Below, piece after piece: positions 42,689 to 53,272 of a stretch of DNA of 64,000 nt. Positions within the stretch are counted from its first letter, which is position 1. Each line of letters starts with the position of its first letter. A model generated the notes under the pieces. It did no database searches. It had not been told where the DNA came from and worked only from the letters and a program-made list of their open reading frames with translations. Position numbers and translations under genes: made by a program. Source of the DNA: Mayamaea pseudoterrestris (lineage: Eukaryota; Bacillariophyta; Bacillariophyceae; Sellaphorales; Sellaphoraceae); NCBI GenBank assembly GCA_027923505.1, contig BROI01000011.1:310001-374000 (forward strand). The letters run 5' to 3'.

Positions 42689-42899
42689 TCACTTATTCTT
42701 CAGTGAGTACAGCTTACCTACCAAATTACCCAGTAAAGTCGATGTATTAGGCGCGCCATCCTTTAACCTGAACAGCACCTGCAAACAGATTCATCGAGTA
42801 GCTTCAGTGCCGCTTGTAATGCGGATGAGGGTTCCCCGTTACTCTTCAAAAGTAGCCTTAAAGAGTCTTAAAGTTTGCCGACGACGTTTTGACCGTGGC

Positions 42900-44074
42900 T
42901 GCTCATCGACGCTTCATCCCTCGCTTGGCGTTCCTGCGAGCACTCTTTGGAGTATTGGCGTGGCTCTTGTTGGATCCTTGCTTGTTGGTGTCGATGCCTT
43001 GATGGCCGCCTCGTCCGTTGGCTACAATGTACTCATCTGGACGAATGTCTCGTCCTTCATTGTTCCATACTGTCCTCCATTTCAACAGAGTCTTGCGCAC
43101 GTGATCTGGTTTAATGGCATTCAGTATGTAATTTGGAATAAATGGAATATCTGGTCTCAGACCATGGTTGGTCGCGCACGAGTGTGCGTCCCTGTAGCGT
43201 TTGCCTTGTCGACAAGGTCCTGCTCGCGACCTCTAATAGCGTTAACAGCATCATCCAAGGTCAATCCTGATTGGCGCTCTATAATTTGAACGGTGATGTC
43301 GTAGTCTTTGTTTGCAATACCATTGAGGAAATCTAGCAGCTTGATAGTGTCCGGCAGACCGGCATTCAACTGCTCCAATTTATGACAGCTTACCAAGAAC
43401 GTATTGATATAGCTGCTTGCCGTATGGTTCTCATCCAATCTTGCCTCTCGCAATCTCTGGCAATGGTACTGAATGAGGGAGCGTCGCGTTGGAGACGGCG
43501 TGTACCATTCGACTAACTTTTGCCACGCCTCGTATCCGTTTCGATTCTCAACGCCATCGACAATGTGATACGCATCACCATTAACGACGGCTAAAAATAG
43601 CATCAAGTAGAACGCTCTGTTTAGCGTCTGCGCGTTTACATCATTTGCGGCAGGCTCCGTTGTCAAGAGTGTTGCGTATAACGATTGATGGATCGTCCGC
43701 CTTGCCTTGATCTCCCAATTTTCCCAATCCAAATCGGCGCCCGTAAACGAGTCCAATGGAATCGTTGTAATCCAGAGATCGTTTTCTGGTGCAGCTGCTG
43801 GCGCTCCAGCAGGTTGCTGTGGGTTGCCTTGGTGTGACAGGTATTCACGAATCGTTGCCATTGTAGTCTCCGCCGTGAGCGCCTGACCCTTGGACACGAA
43901 TTCTCTAATGAGCTCAAGCTTTCGGTGCACCATGACAGTAGCTCCAGGCAAAGCATTCTCGAGGTCTCTACGTGATACTAGTCTTAGGTCATCGATTGAT
44001 AAAATCCCTGCTGCAGCCAAAGCAGCAATGTGCTCCGCCGTTAGATTCGCCAAGGCGATGACGACGGCGTCCAT
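42900..44074 (-). mobile_element. Gag-like fossil of a second retroelement
   Basis: A minus-strand stretch from the ATG at 44074 encodes a retrotransposon Gag-like protein (DWENWEIKARRTIHQSLYAT, KLLDFLNGIANKDYDITV, SGLTLDDAVNAIR). A basic, Gly-rich remnant follows near 42.9-43.1 kb. There is no protease, integrase or reverse transcriptase nearby, and I found no matching LTR pair, so this is a truncated, broken copy. It is unlike the Gag of the intact-looking copia element at 20.5 kb, so it belongs to another subfamily. It is older than that element, judged by loss of all other parts. Confidence 0.65.
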
Positions 44075-44579
44075 ATTGATTCTCTTTTACTCGTCTCAGT
44101 AGTGCATTGATGCGTATTCTATCTTATAGACTGTAATGGCCTGTTAGCGCCCAGGACGGAAGATAGCAACAACCCGAGACGTCCTTTCGAACAACAACAA
44201 AGGAAAGTCCTCCGCCGTGTTTTCCATCAACCCGTGTATCGGCCTCTTGTGTTCTCGGCCAGTACCGTTGCGTCATTTGCAGCTATCACACCTTTCTTCA
44301 CCGAAAGTATAGCATAATCACTATTATCATACTTTCACTCTTTGATCAAATATGTCTGTCACAGAGTCTCAAGAAGCATGTCGCCTTGATGACAGTCGCC
44401 TCGCAAGGTGAGGCTGTCTGCTAGACTCGAGAATGAGCATGCCACTTCTACAACCGCTACAGATTTCGAAGCCCAACCATGTTGAGCATGAAGATGATTG
44501 GTCTGCTAAGAAAATACATATGCATAAGAAGAGTTAACTAATTCCCATAATAGATGATGAGATGCAGACTAACACAATA
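44075..44579. other. Intergenic region upstream of Gag fossil
   Basis: About 500 bp with no gene. It may include leader or LTR remains of the Gag fossil, but I could not define an LTR. Confidence 0.4.
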
Positions 44580-45773
44580 CTACAAGCCAACAAACATGGG
44601 GCGCTTGGGCTGCAGCATGTTTTCGGGCAGTCCATCACTCATTTTGGCCATTTGCAGCGCCTCCACATCGGGCAGTTCCCTTGGAATTTCCTCATGGTAG
44701 ACTCTCAAGTTGTCCTTGTCGGCCTCGTGGAAGCGATCCTGCACCACGGGCAGCATGGCCAAGCACTCGCGCAACGTATAGGAAGCAACCCCGTCCGATG
44801 GCAAGCTGCGCAAAAAGTCGCGACATGACTCTAATTTTTGCAGCGCCGCGCGCAGTCGACATATTTCATTTCCCCACTGCGCACATCGTCGACACTCTAA
44901 AGCGACGTAATACATTGCCTTGGCCGCACACAGCATGCTGTTGGCCTTGCAGTAGCTGCCCCATTCAATGGCGGACGCATGCAGCTCCGACTGCAGTCGC
45001 GCATCCTGCGTCGCTTGCAAGGCGTCATTGTACAGCTCGTGCGCGGACTGCGCCAGTTTGGATAGCAAATGATGCTTGGTGGAAACGTCTGCGCCGAGAG
45101 AGACCATGCGAAATATGTAGTCCTGCGCCGACGCCGTTAAAAACTTGATCCAAAACTGTAGGTGACTCGGGCTGACATCCACCGTCACGTAAACGTCTTG
45201 CTGCGATGACACGAGTTGCTGGAGCGTGTGCAGTAGGCGCGCTGCGTCCTGCAGTTGCTTGACCGCCTGCTTGCACGCATCGCGGTTGGTCTTGTCGACA
45301 GAGGCAACGCAATGCGTGAGGAGGGCCGCCACGTTGTAGCAGACGCAGGTTCGCTCCCACAGTAGCGACGAGTGCGATTCAACTGCATGAGGTGGATACG
45401 CTCCCTTCCAACGCAGTGTGATGCTGTTACATTCATTGTTGTTATTGCTGTTATTTTCACTCGTTGGAAAACCGCGTTGCTCAAACTGCAGCAAGCAGGC
45501 GTGGTATTCCTGCAAATCCTCGAGACCGCCTTCCTCCGTGGCATGCTGATGCGAGTTGGACTTGGTCAAGACTTCCGTCGCAGCGTTTCGCAAGGCTTGC
45601 AGTCGCAGCAGTTCGTTGCGGCAATCACTAGAAGTAAAGCTTGGCTTTGGCAATACGAACTCCAATGGGTTGGACGAGTCGAACGTGACCTGCTGATTGG
45701 GGTCGTCGAGCCAGTCGGAGAGGGCTTTGGAAAGTTCGTAGTGACTGCAAGCTTTTAATGGGAGAGTAAGCAT
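44580..45773 (-). CDS. BRO1-domain protein
   Basis: This 397-aa protein starts at the ATG at 45773. It opens MLTLPLKACSHYELSKALSDW, a pattern typical of the start of BRO1 domains, and continues with the banana-shaped helical domain (RWKGAYPPHAVESHSSLLWE, CYNVAALLTHCVASVDKTN, LKFLTASAQDYIFRM-like blocks, SKLAQSAHELYNDALQAT). BRO1 domains bind the C-terminal helix of Snf7/CHMP4 and link ESCRT-III to cargo deubiquitination or endosomal sorting. The protein is only about as long as the domain itself, so it lacks the coiled-coil and Pro-rich parts of ALIX or Bro1. That is similar to BROX. Role at endosomes is inferred from the family. Confidence 0.85.
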   Translation of the reverse strand: MLTLPLKACSHYELSKALSDWLDDPNQQVTFDSSNPLEFVLPKPSFTSSDCRNELLRLQALRNAATEVLTKSNSHQHATEEGGLEDLQEYHACLLQFEQRGFPTSENNSNNNNECNSITLRWKGAYPPHAVESHSSLLWERTCVCYNVAALLTHCVASVDKTNRDACKQAVKQLQDAARLLHTLQQLVSSQQDVYVTVDVSPSHLQFWIKFLTASAQDYIFRMVSLGADVSTKHHLLSKLAQSAHELYNDALQATQDARLQSELHASAIEWGSYCKANSMLCAAKAMYYVALECRRCAQWGNEICRLRAALQKLESCRDFLRSLPSDGVASYTLRECLAMLPVVQDRFHEADKDNLRVYHEEIPRELPDVEALQMAKMSDGLPENMLQPKRPMFVGL

Positions 45774-46158
45774 GATGCGAGTAATAAAGTTGAGTTAACT
45801 TCTCTACTGTATATCAAAGGAGTCGGCTCAATTTTTATGCGAAACGTCTGCTTGCGGTTGAGAAAGGTGTGTCACGCGTTACGACATGAGTTTTCACAGT
45901 AAGATTTCATGAATATGAGTCATATTCAAACATAAGTCTTTTGAGTCAGTGCGACATCATCGAATTGCCGATGACGCCGATGACCATGACGAAGAAGATG
46001 AGGGCAGCATCAACAAGTTTCTCCCTGTTCGTCATGCCGACCTACTGAACAGCAATTCAAACTCAAGTTGAAGAGTACTGTTGTATTAAGTAGACTGCAG
46101 CTGCGACATTCTTCGGATTGACGTGTCTGGAACGTTTTCTGCTTTTCGGCCATTCGCC
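45774..46158. promoter_or_regulatory. Divergent region, BRO1 gene / DUF1365 gene
   Basis: 385 bp between start codons at 45773 (minus) and 46159 (plus). The plus frame is open to a GTG at 46123. No TATA box or repeat stood out. Confidence 0.45.
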
Positions 46159-47649
46159 ATGACGACCATGTCCCAACAGTCTCTCTCTCAATCGTCATCA
46201 CTCACCATGAATCACGTATGGCGGAAATCCGTTACAGCAACGACATACTCGGTCGTGGCAGTTGGAATAGTCTTGACAGTGACGCCATTGGTCTTGGCCG
46301 GAGTGGCCACGGCGAGGCGAGCCGTCATGCAAGCCAAGAGACGACGACGACGAAGGCAAACACCAGATCGACTGCTACTAGCAGCAGCAAGCGAAGATGC
46401 TATTACGAAGCTAGACAATAACGACGACAGTAAAAGCAACAATGAAGCTATCACGTCGACTACTACATTTGGATACAGCGGATTGTACGCTGGCCGCGTG
46501 TGGCACGCTCGCGTTCGTCCAGCCAAGCACTCGTTTTCCTATCCCATGCTCATGTTTGCGCTCGACTTGGAGGAGCTAGACGTAGTATTGGATCGTCTTT
46601 GGCCTCTGGCTCCAGTTTGCATGCGTTGGAAGGAGGAGAATCACTTGAAGAATGGGGAAGGAATGCTGGAGCAAATCGATGCTGATGCGGATGCTGCACC
46701 AGTGGACAATACCATATTCGCTCGCGTCTTGCGCCTCGTCGCCCAGCGCACAGACAACACTTTTGTTCCCACGCGTGAAACACATCGCGTCGTGCTACTG
46801 ACCAACCTATGTTACTTTGGCTACGGTTTCAACCCCGTCTCCTTTTACTACGTCATGAGCAAGCGGACGCAATCGCTGGACGCTGTCGTTGCCGAAGTTT
46901 CCAACACGCCGTGGCTGGAGATGCAGTGCTACGTGCTGCATCCGGCGTCTGTGGATAATGTCAAGGTGATGGAGGAAGCAGTGACGGCGACGAGTGTTTC
47001 GTTGGGAGCCGAAATTGGCCTTGACAATGACGAAACAAAAGTCAATGCAACGACTCGAAGTAGCGTCATTCGCTACCTCTTTCCCAAAACCTTTCACGTC
47101 AGTCCATTCATGGAGATGCAGTATTGGTATGACTGGACATTTTCGCAGCCGTCGCAGGGAGTGAATGCAAGTAACGACGCATCTGCTGTTGCCACTGGTA
47201 GCCTGAAGAAGATTCAAATTACAACGGCAATGCGAGTCAAACAGCCGGATGTTGAGACTGGTACAAAGACTGCTGCCAACGCGACTTTGGACGACGAACA
47301 TGACGAGAACGCCGCAGCAACGATTGGTCCGCTCCATTTCACTGCGAACTTGCGCCTGACGCAACGCTGCTCGCTGTCACGCGACGCATCCTGCTACACA
47401 CCTCTCACCGTCATTGCTCCGACGCTAATGACGCTTCCCATCTTTGGAATACTGACCCAAGTCTGGATCCACTACCAGGCCGCCTTGCTGTATTTTTGGA
47501 AGCAAGTGCCCTTTGTCCCGCATCCAAACGAGAGTGGCGACGGTGAAACCAATGGGGCAACGCGAGCGATTGCTGCCATGGTCGAAGCAATGGATCTAAT
47601 GGCAAATGCGTGGCAGCGAGTAACCACAAACTTTGCGATGCAAAAGTAA
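46159..47649 (+). CDS. DUF1365 family protein
   Basis: The protein is 496 aa from the ATG at 46159, with another at 46168. The upstream GTG at 46123 is not used. A TM or signal-anchor helix is seen at about residues 33-52 (YSVVAVGIVLTVTPLVLAG). The DUF1365 domain follows: YAGRVWHARVRPAKHSFSY, then RVVLLTNLCYFGYGFNPVSF, AEVSNTPWLEMQCYVL and FPKTFHVSPFMEMQYWYDW, which are the diagnostic blocks. In bacteria DUF1365 genes sit beside cyclopropane-fatty-acyl synthase-like and FAD-dependent amine oxidase genes, which suggests lipid modification, but the activity is not known. In this window it stands alone. A low-complexity insert rich in Asn, Ala and Asp separates some blocks. Confidence 0.9.
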   Translation: MTTMSQQSLSQSSSLTMNHVWRKSVTATTYSVVAVGIVLTVTPLVLAGVATARRAVMQAKRRRRRRQTPDRLLLAAASEDAITKLDNNDDSKSNNEAITSTTTFGYSGLYAGRVWHARVRPAKHSFSYPMLMFALDLEELDVVLDRLWPLAPVCMRWKEENHLKNGEGMLEQIDADADAAPVDNTIFARVLRLVAQRTDNTFVPTRETHRVVLLTNLCYFGYGFNPVSFYYVMSKRTQSLDAVVAEVSNTPWLEMQCYVLHPASVDNVKVMEEAVTATSVSLGAEIGLDNDETKVNATTRSSVIRYLFPKTFHVSPFMEMQYWYDWTFSQPSQGVNASNDASAVATGSLKKIQITTAMRVKQPDVETGTKTAANATLDDEHDENAAATIGPLHFTANLRLTQRCSLSRDASCYTPLTVIAPTLMTLPIFGILTQVWIHYQAALLYFWKQVPFVPHPNESGDGETNGATRAIAAMVEAMDLMANAWQRVTTNFAMQK

Positions 47650-48780
47650 ATTTTTAATAGAGTGTTAATACTGTGCGGAACCTGGGTCTCATTATGAGCC
47701 GCGACGCTATCCGTGCAGTTTCGTTTCGGCTCCAAAACCCGGAGCTGTGATTGAAAATAGCGACCTCGCTCCGTCCCCACGAGAGACGGATGCGGATGCT
47801 GGGAGATCGACGCTGCGGCTACACGACCAAGCAGGCGATTGACTATAGTAATAGGACAAGAAAACGTTGTACTTGATGGTCTATATATAGAATTTAGTGC
47901 TTTAACATGTAGAAAAAGTGCCATGCAAAAGTCAGTCGCAGCATGCACGCACGCAAGTTTGCGTCATGACTCAAGGCAAGCTCCCTCCCCCCACTCTACT
48001 TAATGCGGATGAAACTTTCTCACAAAGTAGAATTGAGGAGGTACAAATGAAGTCGATCGTTTGGAAGATTGCTTTGGTGCATCATCAGGTTTCAAATATC
48101 CTTGGCGATGCGACGAGAGCTCCTTTTGGCGCTGCCATTGCTGGCGCTCCTTCATCTCGCGCTTTTCTCTGATTAATCCACAGGCTCCGTGCATGATGAT
48201 TGATATTGGTTTTCTCGCTTTGGTTCAACTCAATATAGTAGACGACTGTCAAACGAGCCAGTTTGGTTTTTGTGACAAGCGCAATCGTCGATCCTCCATC
48301 GACGCTTGTGGGTTCGCGAGTGTCAAGCTGGGTGTTTCGTGTCCGATCGAAAGTACGACTCCCATTGCGTTCGCGTGAACACTTTGCAGGCGTGCACGAG
48401 CCATTGTGACGTCATTTAAAAACGAAGAAGAGTGACGCAGGATGCGACGGTGCACTTGCGTGTGGGGTCATCCGATAGCTAGCACGTTCGTCAAGCAAAA
48501 TGCGCCGGGATTAGCAGAGCTTTGCAAAAAGTAACTGTCAAGGCTATGATTGTATTATTATACCAAACGAATGGCTTGAGGTAAATGTTATTTCGTTTCA
48601 TATTTGGAGCTTGTGGTATGTCTGTCGCGAGCCAGGAAGAGTCGTGTAGCTAACGCTGCGATGCCCTAACCTTTGATTCAATGTAGTATTCAGTTCTATA
48701 TGCCATTTAGCTCGCGATTAAGTGTCACAACTGGGATATGTAGTCATAACTTACAGGAAGGCAGCGCGATTCACACAAAT
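47650..48780. other. 1.1-kb gap, mostly non-coding
   Basis: Largest gap in the window apart from the retroelement. A TATA-like tract, CTATATATAG, lies at 47881. The only frame with an ATG worth noting is the 64-aa minus frame at 48000-48194, listed separately. I see no tRNA-like cloverleaf or repeat. Confidence 0.45.
48000..48194 (-). CDS. Possible small charged protein
   Basis: A 64-aa frame with an ATG at 48194 has a strongly charged, Gln/Arg/Lys-rich first half (REKREMKERQQWQRQKEL) that could form one helix. Nothing is recognised. It could be the last exon of a gene whose first exon lies at about 48.25-48.45 kb on the same strand. Confidence 0.25.
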   Translation of the reverse strand: MHGACGLIREKREMKERQQWQRQKELSSHRQGYLKPDDAPKQSSKRSTSFVPPQFYFVRKFHPH

Positions 48781-49617
48781 CTACCGCTTTTTTGGCTTGG
48801 TCTTTGACGCTGCCAGAGGATTCGTCGCCTTGATCTTGAGGCCCGGCACTGACATGGTGACACCGCCAGCGGAATCCTTCTTAACGTACCACTTGCTAAA
48901 GACGCGCTTCGTCATTTCCATGGTGCGATCCTGATGAATCTGAAAGCCAGCCAATGCACCTACCATGCCGCCAACCAAATGCGCATGATGCGACACCGTG
49001 TCACCTGAAAAAAAGAATCGCCACAACTCATCACCAATATACATGACAAACGTAATGACGAAACTCATGGGAATCTTCCCGGCCGATGCCGCCACCAGAG
49101 AATTGAGCAGAATGCAGGCAAACACCACGCCCGACGCTCCCAGTTGGTGCGAGTAGGTGCGGCCCACGAAAATGTGCGCCAGCGCCGAGCTGATTGCCAC
49201 AACGACTATGATCTTAATCAGATTCTTGGATCCAAACTCGTGCTCCACGGAAGGTCCAACGAGTAATAAATTCATCATGTTGCCTCGCAAGTGATTGTAG
49301 TCCGAGTGAGCCAAGACATGAGTGAACAAGGAAGTGATTTGCAAGAGCGATAGTCGCCAAACGTCGTAGACGCCAAGCAGCCTCCCAATACGGTCAATCC
49401 CAAATATGACTTGAACGAAGTAAATGATGCAGCAGGTGAAGCAAAAGCCAAGCATGACGGGTGCGTCGACTAGCACGTGACGAAGCAAATGGTTTGCCAC
49501 AAAATTTCCAGGAGCACCAAGCGACTCGACCCAGTCACAAAACTCGTCCCATGGTCTACTCCAATCAATGATCTCCTCAATAATGGCAGGGTTCTTGGCT
49601 AGGTTGAGTTGCACCAT
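48781..49617 (-). CDS. Rhomboid family intramembrane protease
   Basis: The protein is 278 aa from the ATG at 49617 (an upstream TTG at 49632 would add five residues). Rhomboids cleave TM segments inside the membrane with a Ser/His dyad. The catalytic Ser is S162 in GASG (160-163), and His is H213 in HAHLVGGMVGAL. The L1 loop/TM2 signature HSDYNHLRGNMMNLLLVGPS (residues 104 onward) is also present. About six TM helices can be made out. The 40-residue C-terminal tail is basic and ends with KTKPKKR, so it faces the cytosol if the topology is standard. The organelle cannot be told. It is divergent from the codanin gene, 253 bp away. Confidence 0.9.
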   Translation of the reverse strand: MVQLNLAKNPAIIEEIIDWSRPWDEFCDWVESLGAPGNFVANHLLRHVLVDAPVMLGFCFTCCIIYFVQVIFGIDRIGRLLGVYDVWRLSLLQITSLFTHVLAHSDYNHLRGNMMNLLLVGPSVEHEFGSKNLIKIIVVVAISSALAHIFVGRTYSHQLGASGVVFACILLNSLVAASAGKIPMSFVITFVMYIGDELWRFFFSGDTVSHHAHLVGGMVGALAGFQIHQDRTMEMTKRVFSKWYVKKDSAGGVTMSVPGLKIKATNPLAASKTKPKKR

Positions 49618-49870
49618 GCTGTTAAATGACAATGGATGTGCTTGTAAAAGGCTTCGATTGTGATGCTATGATGCAAAATCTCGGGTCGAGTCATCCGGTC
49701 ATTCATGCATCTTGAAAACTGAATGCACGACTGACGCTTTCGCCGCCGCGACATTGTATCGCTCCGGCACTCAACTTCCGTCACGCTCGACCATGGCCTC
49801 GCAAACGAAAACGACCACTTGTTGTATGAACATATGAACTTATGAGATAATTGATAAAGTCAAAAAACTT
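49618..49870. promoter_or_regulatory. Short divergent promoter, rhomboid / codanin-1
   Basis: A 253-bp gap between two divergent start codons. It must hold both promoters. The codanin start is preceded by an AT-rich stretch (GATAATTGATAAAGTCAAAAAAC). Confidence 0.5.
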
Positions 49871-52800
49871 ATGAGTTCATGTCAGTGCTTTAAAGACATT
49901 GAGCAAGTAGCAAAGGCTCTTGAAAACACAGAAGATACTCGTCGTCTGATCGACTGGTTGGCAGGCAACGATGATGCCGACGGTGATGCAAACAGTCCCT
50001 CATCATGCCAATGCACATCGCGGCGAAACACGTCACTCTTGATCTTGAACGCAGTGAGAGATGCATGTCGGCCGTTCTTGGAGTCAAGCGCTCCAGCTGT
50101 AACGAAGCAGCATGCATCTTTGACTACTGCATCATCAGCACCAGTCGCAGTCGTCACAGCTCCAACCAAAAAGTCGTATACCGACGAGTTTCCTCCACTA
50201 GGTTTGACTACACCTGGAAAGAAGCAAAGCAAGACGGAGCCAATTCAAATAATTAGAAAAAGTAAAGGAATGCAAAAGAAGCGAGTTCGTCCCCAAATGA
50301 TTCAGTCAACGCTAACTGCACCAAGTGCCACCATGCCCCGACGAGGCAATCTGGTTGACGTCGAGTCGTCCTCCGAGCCTCTCTTGCCATCCCGGTCAAG
50401 TACGACACCGACCAAAATTTCCAGTAGACAATCACCCGCAGTAATCGCCAGCGTCACGACTCCTCCGCCAAAGTCTAGCCAAAGTGGAGATCCACCTTTA
50501 CAGAAGACTTTACCACCACCATCATCACCGTCTGCGTGCACGACGGAATCAACGAAAGATTTGGAAGAAAATCAACAACTCGCCAATTTGATTGACGTGT
50601 ACATTTCACTACTCAAGAACTGTCTTGTTCCCTCAACGTTTCGGGAGCTTTACCTGTTGATTTCGGCGCTCAACGCATCCACATCACCAAGCCAACCACC
50701 ACCATTGCCCGCATCGGCACTTTCCAGTATTCTCTCATCGCCGACGCGATGCAGCTACTTTGGCGCGCAGTCACTCTCCAAGCTTGCGTTTGTCATGAAA
50801 GGCATTGGTCCATTGCTGTTGCAGCATTTGGTTCAGAGCTCGGCCTTTCGACTCCAGCTCCCACAACTGACTGCCGAATTTGAAACCATGTTGAGCCAAA
50901 GAAGCGATAAAAGCATTTTACTAGAAATTGCTCCCATGCATCAAACTGCCTTGTTCAGTCTACCGTTTGACGAACAGACAGACTCGCGACACAATTTCAA
51001 GACAACCATGCAACAAGCAGCCTATAAGAATCGCGAAGAAACCCGCGACAGGTTCCTGTATAATTTACGCGCCTTTTTGAGCGTTCGAAACAAGGAGTTC
51101 GACAACAAGCTTGTGGACGCGGCGCGGGAACGAGTCAAGGCGGAAGCTCGAACCACCATTGATCTCTTGCTGGACTCGAATCTCGACTGGTTTTGCAACT
51201 TCTTTTGTCAGTTTCTGCTGCAAATTGGACTTGTGCCGTTGGAAGAATCAGATCAAGATATTCAAAATTTGACATCCCAAGCCAAGCTATCCAAGCTGCA
51301 CCAGCGCTTCTCGGACGCCAAACACCAAGGCCGCAGCGTTGGGCACAAGGTGTTTCGCGTGGAAGCAACACCAAAGCGACCTTCGTCGACGCCAGAGGAG
51401 GAAGCGCGCCTGTGCTTTCCCGGTCATCAGGAATTCTTCTTCATGTTTATTCAGTATGCGGATTCGTACAAGATTGGAAGGAGGCTGCTTGGCATGCTAG
51501 TGGAGCGTGTGAAGGAACATTATGAGCGACTTGCCGTACCAAGCGATGTCAATCTGCGCCGCAGCATTGACGAACTAAAGCTGCTGGCAAAATTCACTGG
51601 ACTGCTCGCGTTCTCGCCCAATTGGGGCACTGACTCATCATCACCATCAACCGACGGCATCATACAGCTATATAGTGTTGGGCTGCGCCTAGAAGAAATC
51701 ATTCAACACGCCACTAAGGACGGCCGTATTGTGGTGACTGTGCCGTGGCTCGTGGAGTGTATACTTATGGCGAAATGGGATGAGACAATACTGAACTCTT
51801 CTAAATTCATTCGAATATTGGCATTGTTGCAGCGTCTACAGCGCCGCTTGTGGCGTGTGGACTCGGAAACGCCTTGCACTAAGGTGTTTGTCGCCACTTG
51901 TGTTGAGCAACTGGTTAGCGACCTTTCTTTGGATTCGCATTTGCGTTTATCGAATGATGAATCAGGATTTGACATGATCCAGTGCGATAATCCAGCATGT
52001 TGGGATCGGACTGAACACTCAGAGCTCCTTGCGGGCAGCAAAGACATCGAAGAGCTTCTTGCTTTTGTGTCCAGAATTAATCCCACGAGCTTTTCGCCTT
52101 TGAAAAGCCCGGGCGCATCTAGAAAAGTCAGGCCTTCAAGGATAAGCCAACCATCGAGTGGTGCAAAGTCCAACTCGGCGGATGATTTTGCGGTGGCATC
52201 CGCTGATTCCATCCAGAAGAAACTTGTCGAGGCATTCTTCCATAAGCATCACGACATGAAACCGGTTTGCGAGCTTCTGCAGAAGCAAATTTTGGCGGAT
52301 TCATTGCGAAACATAAGTCGCGACTGCATCCGTCCCTCCATGGTGGAGCATGACTTGGGGGTTGAAGACCAATCGACGCTGGTTGACAACCTTCGAAGTG
52401 CTTGTCAAGCACACATCCGTACTAACATGACTGACAGAGCTACTAATATATTCCGTTTGCTTCTCCCGGCAAAGGATGAAACCGTTGTCCGCATCGCTGT
52501 ATCCTTGCTTGTTGACCGTTGCGCGGAATGCCTGGCACCAAAGCTTGACGCAATCATCGTGAACGAGCTGGAGCAAGCGCAAACTTCATCGAAGCAGCTC
52601 TTTCCAACTCAGTCGGTTTCAAATGACAACGATCGTTCATTACACTGGAGGCAAGCTACCAATGCGATTGTTCAAATCACTGAACATTGCGCTGTTCTGA
52701 ATGACAAAACTGAGAATATTGACAAGCTGACACAGCTGCTCAGCACTGCTATTGACGCGCTTGAAGCGTTATCCAAACTTATGAAGTCCGTACCGTCAGA

Positions 52801-53272
52801 TGTTGAGTTGCGGCCGTTCTTTGAATCAATCTTAAATCTTGATTATTACTTCTCAACGAATCTTGTTCATTGGTGCTTTGAGGCAAACGTCAATGTCACC
52901 CATCGGTGGAAACTTTTCTCGCACTTTATGGAATTGGCGGTAGCTATCAACATGTATTCGCAGCGCGGACTCTGGTCACTAACTGAGTTCTTGAATTGCA
53001 GCGAGCAAATGGTTACAACTATTAGCCTTGGGCTATCGGCCGAGGAAGAACTGGAAAAGATAGCCAGTCTGCTGTGTATCTTGGTCCAGGCAAGGATAGT
53101 CAAAGTATCAGTCATTGAAAATGCTCTACTGAAGCTTGTACACGACCACACACAAGGTGATGCATTGGTGAAGACATTCATGTCGATGGACACCAAGCAA
53201 CGACCGGGTGGTGCGGTTGTCGATAAGCTTTTTGCTGCGCTTGATTCTCAATTTTCCGCGCTCAAGGAGTGA
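49871..53272 (+). CDS. CDAN1: Codanin-1 homologue
   Basis: This is a single-exon, 1,133-aa protein. In animals codanin-1 is cytosolic, binds the histone chaperone ASF1 and the nuclease-like protein CDIN1, and its mutation causes congenital dyserythropoietic anaemia type I. Blocks shared with the human protein are ELKLLAKFTGLLAFSP (about residue 566), VTVPWLVECIL (about 621) and the C-terminal codanin domain beginning near IQKKLVEAFFHKHH (about 780), with LLPAKDETVVRIAVSLLVDR further on. The length is close to the animal protein (about 1,200 aa). The N-terminal 200 residues are low complexity and include YTDEFPPLG. The middle contains charged helices. Recognition rests on these aligned blocks, from memory of the family, so an HMM search is needed to settle it. 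Confidence 0.8.
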   Translation: MSSCQCFKDIEQVAKALENTEDTRRLIDWLAGNDDADGDANSPSSCQCTSRRNTSLLILNAVRDACRPFLESSAPAVTKQHASLTTASSAPVAVVTAPTKKSYTDEFPPLGLTTPGKKQSKTEPIQIIRKSKGMQKKRVRPQMIQSTLTAPSATMPRRGNLVDVESSSEPLLPSRSSTTPTKISSRQSPAVIASVTTPPPKSSQSGDPPLQKTLPPPSSPSACTTESTKDLEENQQLANLIDVYISLLKNCLVPSTFRELYLLISALNASTSPSQPPPLPASALSSILSSPTRCSYFGAQSLSKLAFVMKGIGPLLLQHLVQSSAFRLQLPQLTAEFETMLSQRSDKSILLEIAPMHQTALFSLPFDEQTDSRHNFKTTMQQAAYKNREETRDRFLYNLRAFLSVRNKEFDNKLVDAARERVKAEARTTIDLLLDSNLDWFCNFFCQFLLQIGLVPLEESDQDIQNLTSQAKLSKLHQRFSDAKHQGRSVGHKVFRVEATPKRPSSTPEEEARLCFPGHQEFFFMFIQYADSYKIGRRLLGMLVERVKEHYERLAVPSDVNLRRSIDELKLLAKFTGLLAFSPNWGTDSSSPSTDGIIQLYSVGLRLEEIIQHATKDGRIVVTVPWLVECILMAKWDETILNSSKFIRILALLQRLQRRLWRVDSETPCTKVFVATCVEQLVSDLSLDSHLRLSNDESGFDMIQCDNPACWDRTEHSELLAGSKDIEELLAFVSRINPTSFSPLKSPGASRKVRPSRISQPSSGAKSNSADDFAVASADSIQKKLVEAFFHKHHDMKPVCELLQKQILADSLRNISRDCIRPSMVEHDLGVEDQSTLVDNLRSACQAHIRTNMTDRATNIFRLLLPAKDETVVRIAVSLLVDRCAECLAPKLDAIIVNELEQAQTSSKQLFPTQSVSNDNDRSLHWRQATNAIVQITEHCAVLNDKTENIDKLTQLLSTAIDALEALSKLMKSVPSDVELRPFFESILNLDYYFSTNLVHWCFEANVNVTHRWKLFSHFMELAVAINMYSQRGLWSLTEFLNCSEQMVTTISLGLSAEEELEKIASLLCILVQARIVKVSVIENALLKLVHDHTQGDALVKTFMSMDTKQRPGGAVVDKLFAALDSQFSALKE

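Noticed and set aside
42594-43289. 231-aa plus frame opposite the Gag fossil
   Set aside because: It starts at a GTG and lies antisense to the Gag-like remains, so it is probably a shadow.
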